A stretch of 10,873 bases of DNA from DATDYW01 sp964574865 (GTDB lineage Bacteria > Patescibacteriota > Minisyncoccia > Phycocordibacterales > JAACPR01), in contig CAZNOT010000018.1 of NCBI GenBank assembly GCA_964574865.1, forward strand, positions 1 through 10,873. The letters are read 5' to 3'. How positions within the stretch are numbered: the stretch's first letter is position 1; each line of letters begins with the position of its first letter. The translations under genes were made by a program, and so were the position numbers. The notes below the pieces were generated by a model, which was not told where the DNA came from, did not search any database, and saw nothing but the letters and a program-made list of their open reading frames with translations. Positions 5,971 to 10,873 of this stretch are shown here, piece after piece.

Positions 5971-6000
5971 AGTTTACAAGCAAGAAGCAAGAAGTAACAA
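5971..6000 (-). promoter_or_regulatory. Possible promoter of the membrane protein-mltG pair, within a repeat arm
   Basis: On the minus strand TTGTTA (5995-6000) is followed after 18 nt by TAAACT (5971-5976), which ends 7 nt before the ATG at 5963. The gene has no Shine-Dalgarno, and the predicted transcript would be leaderless. A terminator lies just upstream (6016-6052), so a new start site is needed here for mltG expression. The layout matches the one at 2084-2112. Confidence 0.4.
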
Positions 6001-6077
6001 GCAAGAAGTTAGTCAGAAAAAGAAAAAGCCCGAACTCTCGTCCGAACTTTTTACCCGTTACTCCTTACTCGTCACTT
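5978..6077. repeat. Diverged AAGTAAC-type inverted repeat between the regulator and the membrane-protein gene
   Basis: The left part (about 5978-6010) is built of CAAGAAG, CAAGCAAGAAG and GAAGTAACAAG units. The right part (about 6055-6077) carries TTACTC-TTACTC-TCACTTC units. Aligning GAAGTAACAAGCAAGAAG with the complement of the right arm gives only transitions over 18 bases. In the minus-strand RNA each of these becomes a G-U pair, so the stem is kept in RNA. The repeat encloses a terminator hairpin (6016-6052). Confidence 0.6.
6016..6052 (-). terminator. Intrinsic terminator after the sigma4/HARE-HTH gene
   Basis: In the minus-strand RNA, AAAAAGUUCGGA (from 6052 down) pairs over 12 bp with UUCGGGCUUUUU (down to 6023), using four G-U pairs and a 6-base CGAGAG loop; CUUUUUC follows. 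The G-U pairs become mismatches on the opposite strand, so the element points leftward only. It lies 27 nt after the TAG of the regulator gene and separates it from the membrane protein-mltG unit. The stem is A-U rich, so its efficiency is uncertain. Confidence 0.65.
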
Positions 6078-6079
6078 CG

Positions 6080-7111
6080 CTATGCGGCGACCGCGTAGCG
6101 GCCATCCTTCGCGCGCTTGAAGTGCTTCTGGTTCTGGAGGTTCACCAGAATGGTGTTCTCCTTCACGAGGCGCTCCTTGAGGACTTTCTCGACGACCTCG
6201 TCCTTGGTCATGGGGCCGTGCTTCTTGAGCACGTCACGGATAACGTCGCGCACGACGCCGGTCGCGTAGCCCCACTCCGAGAGCGCGTAGAGGCCGCGAC
6301 CGACGAGCACGAAGCGCTTGTCTTTGATCAGCTCGTTGTGGCAGGTGGCGACGTGCGCCTTCTTGCCGAAGGTCTTCTCGATAGCCTTGGCGACCTCGCG
6401 GAAGTGGATCGGCGAGCCGTGCTTGCGGATAACGAGGTACGCGTAGTCGCGAATGCCCTTCACGGAGACGTTCGGGGAAGAGGCGCGGCCCCACTCGCCG
6501 AGCGGGTTGCAGCCGATCTTCTTAGAGACGCAGAGCCAGCTCTTCATGACCTCAGGCTTTTTGTAGTTGGCCGGAAGGGCGCCGAGCTCGCGCTCGAACG
6601 CGGAGAGGATCTCCTTCTCGGAGACGAGCCCGTGCGGCTCGAGCTTGCCCGTGAGGCGCTCGAGGGAAGCGTGCACCTGCTCGGCGAGCTTCTTGTCGGT
6701 GACCCAGCGCGGGTGGAACGTGTCGGTTTCCTTGAGGCGGGTGAACGGGTCAGCTAGCACGAAGAGGAACGCGAGAGCGTTCCGGGTAGCGGTATCTTTG
6801 GATAGGCAGGAGAGGAGCTGCTCCTCGGCGACGACGGCGCCGAGGGCGTCTACGGCCTTCTTGAGCTCTTCGAGCTGCGACTCGAGGCCGCGGTACTCCT
6901 CCGACTTGCGAATCTGGGCGAGGCCGTGCTCCTCGATCTGGCGGACGCGCTCGCGCGTGATGCCGTAGGACGCACCGATGGCCTCGAGGGTCTCTCGCTC
7001 GGACGAGGGGCCGATGCCGAAGCGGCGCACGACGACGTCGCGGGTGCGGTCGGCGACCGCCTTCATCAGCTTCTGGACCACCTGCTTGGGCTTAATAGTC
7101 GTGTTGGCCAT
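6080..7111 (-). CDS. Sigma-70 region 4-like and HARE-HTH transcription regulator
   Basis: This 343-residue cytoplasmic DNA-binding protein has no sigma region 2, so it is not a complete sigma factor. Residues about 10-70 are a sigma region 4-like helix-turn-helix (VVVRRFGIG...ERETLEAIGASYGITRERVRQIEEHGLAQIRK), the part that in sigma factors reads the -35 box. A helical middle (75-215) has no motif I can name. Residues about 216-280 (VKGIRDYAYLVIRKHGSPIHFREVAKAIEKTFG...LVGRGLYALSEWG) fit a HARE-HTH winged helix, as in the RNA polymerase delta subunit. A second winged-helix-like unit fills 281-343 (MTKDEVVEKVLKER...FKRAKDGRYAV). The ATG at 7109-7111 is preferred over a TTG at 7165, which overlaps the leuS stop and lies inside a good promoter. 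It is likely a lineage-specific basal transcription modulator; its targets are unknown. Confidence 0.85.
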   Translation of the reverse strand: MANTTIKPKQVVQKLMKAVADRTRDVVVRRFGIGPSSERETLEAIGASYGITRERVRQIEEHGLAQIRKSEEYRGLESQLEELKKAVDALGAVVAEEQLLSCLSKDTATRNALAFLFVLADPFTRLKETDTFHPRWVTDKKLAEQVHASLERLTGKLEPHGLVSEKEILSAFERELGALPANYKKPEVMKSWLCVSKKIGCNPLGEWGRASSPNVSVKGIRDYAYLVIRKHGSPIHFREVAKAIEKTFGKKAHVATCHNELIKDKRFVLVGRGLYALSEWGYATGVVRDVIRDVLKKHGPMTKDEVVEKVLKERLVKENTILVNLQNQKHFKRAKDGRYAVAA

Positions 7112-7136
7112 CGGTTTGTTGCGTAATGCGCGGGTT

Positions 7137-7165
7137 AAACTACCAGTAATGCCTACCCCCGTCAA
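7137..7165 (-). promoter_or_regulatory. Promoter of the sigma4/HARE-HTH gene, overlapping the leuS stop
   Basis: On the minus strand TTGACG (7160-7165) is followed after exactly 17 nt by TAGTTT (7137-7142), with TGG directly before it (an extended -10). The -35 box shares bases with the leuS TGA at 7162-7164. The predicted start site, about 7 nt on, leaves a leader of roughly 20 nt before the ATG at 7111. This is the best sigma-70-type promoter I see in the window. Confidence 0.6.
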
Positions 7166-9687
7166 GGGTTCGGCTCGGTCACCAGAGACAGCAGGCGGTC
7201 GGGGACCAAGATAGCCTTTTTAACCTTACGGCCACTGAGCCATTTAGCGACGTTGGTGTCGGCCTCGGCGGCCGCGCGGGCGACCTCCTCCCCCACCCCG
7301 CGGGCCAAATCGAGCGTCGTGCGGACCTTTCCGTCAACCTGGACGGCAATCTTAGCCGTCGCCTCCGCCAGGAGGGCCGTGTCGTGCTGAGGCCAGGCCG
7401 CGGCGTGAACAGACCCTTCGCCGCCGAGCTGCCCCCAGAGCTCTTCCGCGAGGTGCGGGGCAAAGGGCGCCAAGGCCTGAACGAAGAGGCGGTAGTCCGC
7501 GGCCGACGCGCCACCCTTCTCGAGCTCGGTGAGGCACGTCATCATCGCCGCGATGGCGGTATTGAACTTAAAACGGCCGATGTCCTCGTCGACCTTGGCG
7601 ACGGCTTTGTGGATTGCGCGCAGCGACGCCTCGGGCGTCACCTCGACCTGCTTGCCGAGGCAGGTGCGCCAGGTGCGGTCGAGGAAGCGGCGGACGCCGG
7701 TGACCCCGTTCGGGTCCCACGGGTAGGCGTTCACCTCGGCGTAGGGGCCCATGAAGGCCAGGTACATGCGCACGGTGTCGGCGCCGTACTTGGCCACCTC
7801 CGCGTCGGGGTCGATGACGTTGCCTTTCGACTTGCTCATCTTCTGGCCGTCCGGGCCCATGATGAGGCTGCGGTTGAAGCGGTACGCGAATGGCTCCACG
7901 TTCGGCACGAGGTTGAGGGACGCGAGCGCCTTCTGGAAGAAGCGCGAGTACAGCAGGTGCATCGTCGTGTGCTCCGCGCCGCCGGAGTACACGTCGACCG
8001 GGAGCCACGCGTCAATTTTTGCGCGGTTGGCGAACGCCGTCTCGTTTTTCGGGTCAGCGTAGCGGTAGTAGTACCAAGAGGAGTCGATGAAGGTGTCGAG
8101 CGTGTCGGTCTCGCGCTTGGCCTCGCCGCCGCACTTCGGGCAGACCGTCTTCACGAACTCGGCCGAGCGCGCCAATGGCGACGATCCGTCGTCCGCCGGC
8201 AGGTACGAATCAATCGCGGGCAGCTCAACCGGCAGTTGCTCCTCCGGCACGCCGGCGGCGCCGCACTTTTCGCAGTGCACGACCGGAATCGGGCAGCCCC
8301 AGTAGCGCTGGCGCGAGACGAGCCAGTCGCGGAGGCGGTACTGGGTTTTCGGGCGGCCGAACTTGGCGGCAATGTTTTTCTGAGCCTCTTCGGAGGTTTG
8401 GCCGCTGAACTCTGCGGAATTAATTATTTTACCGTCACGAGAAAGCCAGCACCCCTTACCTGAGAGAAAAGCTCTATTTCGTTCTTCGCCCAAATCGTCG
8501 CGCAGAGCAGAGACCACCTTCCCGGAACCAGCGTCTTCGGCGGAAATAACCCCCCTGGAATCTTTTTCCCAATTCGCGGAAGCACCAGGCTCGATTACAG
8601 GGCTGATGGGCAGCCCGTATTTCCTAGAGGCGAACTCCCAATCCCGCTCGTCGTGCGCGGGGACGGCCATGACGGCGCCGGTGCCGTAGGAGCCGAGGAC
8701 GTAATCGGCGACCCAGACGGGCACCTTTTCGCCGTTAGCAGGATTGATCGCGAAGACGCCCTCGAGGCAGACGCCGGTTTTTTCGCCGGCGCCAGCCAGG
8801 CGGTCGAGCTCGCGCTTCTTCCCCGCTTCCGCAATGTACGCTTCGATTGCCGCGCGGTTCGGGCAGCCGACGGCAAGCTTCGCGACGAGCGGGTGCTCGG
8901 GCGCGAGGACGACGTACGTCACGCCGTAGAGGGTGTCGGCGCGGGTCGTGAAGACGGTGATCGCGTCGGAGGCGCCATCGATTTTAAAATCGAACTCCGC
9001 ACCCTCGCTGCGGCCGATCCACTCGCGCTGCGCGGCCTTGATCGCCTCGGGCCACGCGAGGCCGTCCAAATCGTCGACGAGCGCGTCGGCGAACTTGGTG
9101 ATGCGGAACTGCCACTGCTTCATCTTGCGCTGCTCGACGTCGCTGCCGCAGCGGTCGCACTTACCGTCCTTCACCTGCTCGTTGGCGAGCACGGTCTTGT
9201 CGTTCGGGCACCAGTTCACCGCGGTCTCGGCCTGGTACGCGAGGCCCGCGTCGAGGAGCTTCAGGAACAGCCACTGCGTCCAGCGGTAGTAGTCGGGCTC
9301 GCAGGTCGCGACCTTGCGCGCCCAGTCGAACGACGCGCCCATGGAGCGCAGCTGCGCCTCCATGGTCGCCATGTTCTGCCGCGTCCAGTCGCGCGGGTTC
9401 AGGTTGTGCTTGATCGCGGCGTTCTCGGCGGGTAGGCCGAACGCGTCGAAGCCGATCGGGAACATGACGTTCTCGCCCTTCATGCGCAGGTGGCGCACGT
9501 AGATGTCCGGTACCGAGAACGCGTACCAGTGGCCGACGTGCAGGTTGCCGGACGGGTACGGGAACTCGACGAGGACAAACTTCTTATCGCCCTTCGCGGC
9601 CCTCGAATCGTCTGCGCCGCGCGCGCCCTCGGCGGCCCAGTTCGCCTGCCACTTCGGCTCTACCGATTTAGGGTCGTAGGGCGGCAT
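7162..9687 (-). CDS. leuS: leucine--tRNA ligase
   Basis: Class I synthetase charging tRNA-Leu, with post-transfer editing of mischarged tRNA. It is 841 residues long, within the usual bacterial range. The HIGH-type motif is HVGH (50-53, in YPSGNLHVGHWYA); the KMSKS motif is exact at 616-620. The editing (CP1) domain shows TTRADTLYGVTYVVLAPEHPL (247-267) and AVMAVPAHDERDWEF (338-352) with the conserved aspartate region. Zinc-type cysteines occur at C160, C177 and C180, and again as CEKC (472-475) and CPKC (516-519). RLRDWLVSRQRYWGCPIP (451-468) and DTFIDSSWYYYRY (531-543) are typical. The start is ATG at 9685-9687 with AAGGA 3 nt upstream, 18 nt after the upstream membrane-protein gene. An AT-richer stretch encoding about residues 372-425 is listed separately. 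Confidence 0.98.
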   Translation of the reverse strand: MPPYDPKSVEPKWQANWAAEGARGADDSRAAKGDKKFVLVEFPYPSGNLHVGHWYAFSVPDIYVRHLRMKGENVMFPIGFDAFGLPAENAAIKHNLNPRDWTRQNMATMEAQLRSMGASFDWARKVATCEPDYYRWTQWLFLKLLDAGLAYQAETAVNWCPNDKTVLANEQVKDGKCDRCGSDVEQRKMKQWQFRITKFADALVDDLDGLAWPEAIKAAQREWIGRSEGAEFDFKIDGASDAITVFTTRADTLYGVTYVVLAPEHPLVAKLAVGCPNRAAIEAYIAEAGKKRELDRLAGAGEKTGVCLEGVFAINPANGEKVPVWVADYVLGSYGTGAVMAVPAHDERDWEFASRKYGLPISPVIEPGASANWEKDSRGVISAEDAGSGKVVSALRDDLGEERNRAFLSGKGCWLSRDGKIINSAEFSGQTSEEAQKNIAAKFGRPKTQYRLRDWLVSRQRYWGCPIPVVHCEKCGAAGVPEEQLPVELPAIDSYLPADDGSSPLARSAEFVKTVCPKCGGEAKRETDTLDTFIDSSWYYYRYADPKNETAFANRAKIDAWLPVDVYSGGAEHTTMHLLYSRFFQKALASLNLVPNVEPFAYRFNRSLIMGPDGQKMSKSKGNVIDPDAEVAKYGADTVRMYLAFMGPYAEVNAYPWDPNGVTGVRRFLDRTWRTCLGKQVEVTPEASLRAIHKAVAKVDEDIGRFKFNTAIAAMMTCLTELEKGGASAADYRLFVQALAPFAPHLAEELWGQLGGEGSVHAAAWPQHDTALLAEATAKIAVQVDGKVRTTLDLARGVGEEVARAAAEADTNVAKWLSGRKVKKAILVPDRLLSLVTEPNP
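8415..8574 (-). other. AT-richer, family-atypical segment within leuS
   Basis: This part encodes about LeuRS residues 372-425 (NWEKDSRGVISAEDAG... to ...KIINSAEF), at the end of the editing domain just before the RLRDWLVSRQRYWG block. Where most LeuRS proteins pass quickly to a short GxxxNSGEF segment, this one carries roughly 35 additional residues. Sampled GC content is about 50-57% per 60 bases, against roughly 60-70% in surrounding leuS. The frame is intact. It may be a lineage insertion or a recombination patch. Confidence 0.45.
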
Positions 9688-9690
9688 TGT

Positions 9691-9695
9691 TCCTT
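9691..9695 (-). promoter_or_regulatory. Ribosome binding site of leuS
   Basis: AAGGA on the minus strand lies 3 nt before the leuS ATG. The spacing is short, but it is the only clear Shine-Dalgarno-like sequence I found in front of a gene in this window. It fits leuS being an internal gene of a transcript that begins upstream of the DUF5671-like gene. Confidence 0.55.
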
Positions 9696-9705
9696 GGCGT
9701 CGCCG

Positions 9706-10755
9706 CTAGTAGGTGGGGGTAGGTACCGGCTGGATGACCGGCGTGCGGTCGAAGCAGACCTCGCCCACGCCGTGCGACCAGCCGTACTCCGGCAGCGAGA
9801 CGTTGTAGGCGGCGCCGCGCTTGTCGTAGACGCTCGTCGTCATCGGGTAGTAGCCGTAGCTGTCGTAGCCGGCGACGGTCTCAGTCGAGCTCGCGGCGAA
9901 GGTCGCGCAGAGGCGGAACGAGTCCCGCGCGCCAGCCGAGGGGGTGCTCGCGAAGGCGTAGCCGTACTCCGCCCCGGTCTCCGGGTCGCGCGGGAGCGTC
10001 AGGCCGAATTCTTTCTCGAGGACGGCGAGCGAGGCCGGGCCGCCGTTTTCGGCGTCCCAGTGCGAGATGACCGAAGACTGAATCTGCTGCAGGTCCTGCA
10101 CGCGGCGGGCGTCGAGGCGAAGGTCGCGCAGCGAGGCGCCGTCGCGATTGTTCGCGATGCCGCCGGTGACGATGAGCGCGAGCGTCACGACCGCGGCGAT
10201 GGCGCCGACGGTTTTGCCGCGGACGGCCGCGCCGTCAGCCGCGAAGCCCGAGCGCAGCGCCAGGAGGTACCAGCCGGCGAGCAGGCTGTAGGCCGCTACG
10301 GAGACCGCCTTGAGCGCGGCGTTCATCGGCAGGTCGGCCGCGAAAAATCCGCGCAGCGCGTAGACCAGGTCGGAGGCGAGCACCACGAAGACGACCGCGA
10401 GGGAGCCGTAGAGCAGCACGCGGGAGAGGACGCGGGCGGCCTTCGCGTCGGAGTCGACGGCGTGAGCGCGCCGCGCGAGGCGCATCAGGAGGATCGCGGC
10501 AATCGCCGAGACGAGCGTCGAGGCGAGGAGGTCGGGCGAGACGACGTAGGTCACGAGGTCGCCGTAGTAGTTGTAGGTTTGGGCGAGCGGATCCGGCGCG
10601 AGGTAGTCGACGACCGCGAAGGTCAGCCACACGACGCTACCCACGAACCAGTAGAGGCAGCCGTAGGCCACGACGGAGAGGATGAGGTCGCGGACGGAGT
10701 CAGATTTTTCGGGAGCGGCCTGGGCAACCGGGGCGCTGGCAGCGAGAGGGTTCAT
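9706..10755 (-). CDS. DUF5671-like membrane protein with pseudopilin-like C-terminal domain
   Basis: Predicted inner-membrane protein of 349 residues, function unknown. There are five likely membrane helices: about 24-51, 76-93, 112-134, 146-167 and 182-200. The first four resemble the DUF5671 domain seen in Patescibacteria. After the fifth helix the chain continues outside the membrane as DARRVQDLQQIQSSVISHWDAENGG (215-239), then DPETGAEYGYAF (257-268) and FRLCATF (280-286). This pattern is like the helix plus beta-sheet part of type II secretion pseudopilins and is common in Parcubacteria proteins of this kind. Two cysteines (C283, C334) could form an extracytoplasmic disulfide. The start is ATG at 10753-10755 with TAAACT 8 nt upstream and no Shine-Dalgarno. 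It lies 19 nt after ychF and 18 nt before leuS, so the three may be co-transcribed. Confidence 0.82.
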   Translation of the reverse strand: MNPLAASAPVAQAAPEKSDSVRDLILSVVAYGCLYWFVGSVVWLTFAVVDYLAPDPLAQTYNYYGDLVTYVVSPDLLASTLVSAIAAILLMRLARRAHAVDSDAKAARVLSRVLLYGSLAVVFVVLASDLVYALRGFFAADLPMNAALKAVSVAAYSLLAGWYLLALRSGFAADGAAVRGKTVGAIAAVVTLALIVTGGIANNRDGASLRDLRLDARRVQDLQQIQSSVISHWDAENGGPASLAVLEKEFGLTLPRDPETGAEYGYAFASTPSAGARDSFRLCATFAASSTETVAGYDSYGYYPMTTSVYDKRGAAYNVSLPEYGWSHGVGEVCFDRTPVIQPVPTPTY

Positions 10756-10774
10756 ACGTAAAAAGTTTAGTTCG

Positions 10775-10873
10775 CTAAATCTTGAACTCGATCACGTCGC
10801 CGTCCTTGACAATATACTCCTTTCCTTCCGTCCGGAGTAGACCCTTCTCGCGGGCCGCGGCGTACGAGCCGAC
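10775..10873 (-). CDS. ychF: Redox-regulated ATPase YchF, C-terminal end (cut by window edge)
   Basis: Only the last 32 codons and the TAG (10775-10777) are visible. They read VGSYAAAREKG, then LLRTEGKEYIVKDG and DVIEFKI. This matches the end of the YchF/OLA1 TGS domain (ARExGxxRxEGKxYxVxDGDVxxF), which closes the family's proteins. YchF is a ribosome-associated P-loop ATPase of the Obg-related class; its GTPase-like core lies outside the window. The assignment rests on a short but very characteristic motif. The downstream membrane-protein gene begins 19 nt later on the same strand. Confidence 0.88.
   Translation of the reverse strand, partial: VGSYAAAREKGLLRTEGKEYIVKDGDVIEFKI

Noticed and set aside
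5964..5990. Upstream TTG start (5990) for the membrane protein
   Set aside because: It falls inside the repeat arm; the ATG at 5963 has a -10-like box 7 nt upstream and gives a sensible membrane-protein N terminus.
5939..6757. Plus-strand open frame across the repeat spacer and the regulator gene
   Set aside because: Antisense to the sigma4/HARE-HTH gene and read through intergenic repeats; no domain visible.
7112..7165. Upstream TTG start (7165) for the sigma4/HARE-HTH gene
   Set aside because: It would overlap the leuS stop and a well-spaced promoter, and the added residues (MTGVGITGSLTRALRNKP) are unlike the domain start.
7384..8463. Long plus-strand open frame opposite leuS (359 codons)
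   Set aside because: It lies entirely antisense to a certain leuS. Its product is low-complexity, rich in R, V, A, E and L, and shows no domain; long antisense frames are expected in GC-rich coding DNA.
9490..10761. Long plus-strand open frame opposite the DUF5671-like gene and the leuS start (423 codons)
   Set aside because: Antisense shadow of two well-supported minus-strand genes, with a charged, repetitive composition and no recognisable motif.

Overview
The window looks like a chromosomal segment of a fairly GC-rich member of the Candidate Phyla Radiation (Patescibacteria), probably a Parcubacteria-type lineage. The evidence is the gene style: a DUF5671-like membrane protein with a pseudopilin-like tail, a sigma-region-4 plus HARE-HTH protein, a small membrane protein related to secretion-ATPase companions, and compact housekeeping genes. 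This is inference, because no marker such as 16S rRNA is present. TGA is used as a stop (leuS), so UGA is not recoded.

Layout, right to left, because all genes but one lie on the minus strand: the last 32 codons of ychF; a DUF5671/pseudopilin-like membrane protein; leuS; the sigma4/HARE-HTH regulator, whose promoter appears to overlap the leuS stop codon; a terminator inside a repeat-bearing spacer; a one-helix membrane protein; mltG. One short, AT-richer orphan gene on the plus strand runs convergently into mltG and ends in a clear intrinsic terminator. Beyond it the minus strand resumes with mnmA, an ATP-cone/PD-(D/E)xK nuclease-like gene, and the 5' two-thirds or so of alaS, which runs off the left edge.

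Functionally this is mostly information processing: two aminoacyl-tRNA synthetases, tRNA wobble thiolation, a ribosome-associated ATPase and a transcription factor. To this are added one peptidoglycan enzyme (mltG) and two envelope proteins of unknown role. I see no phage, transposase, CRISPR array, tRNA or rRNA gene, and no complete new multi-gene system.

The unusual content is in short repeats. A 55-bp perfect palindrome sits in frame inside mnmA, and a 32-bp near-perfect one sits in frame inside alaS. Each is built from two near-palindromic 13-mers. Two spacers carry long AAGTAAC-type inverted repeats. One arm runs into the mnmA stop codon, and the other arms place a TTGTTA box 17-18 nt upstream of a -10-like hexamer next to a start codon. 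Several genes have a TANNNT hexamer 6-9 nt before the start codon and no Shine-Dalgarno sequence, which suggests leaderless transcripts.
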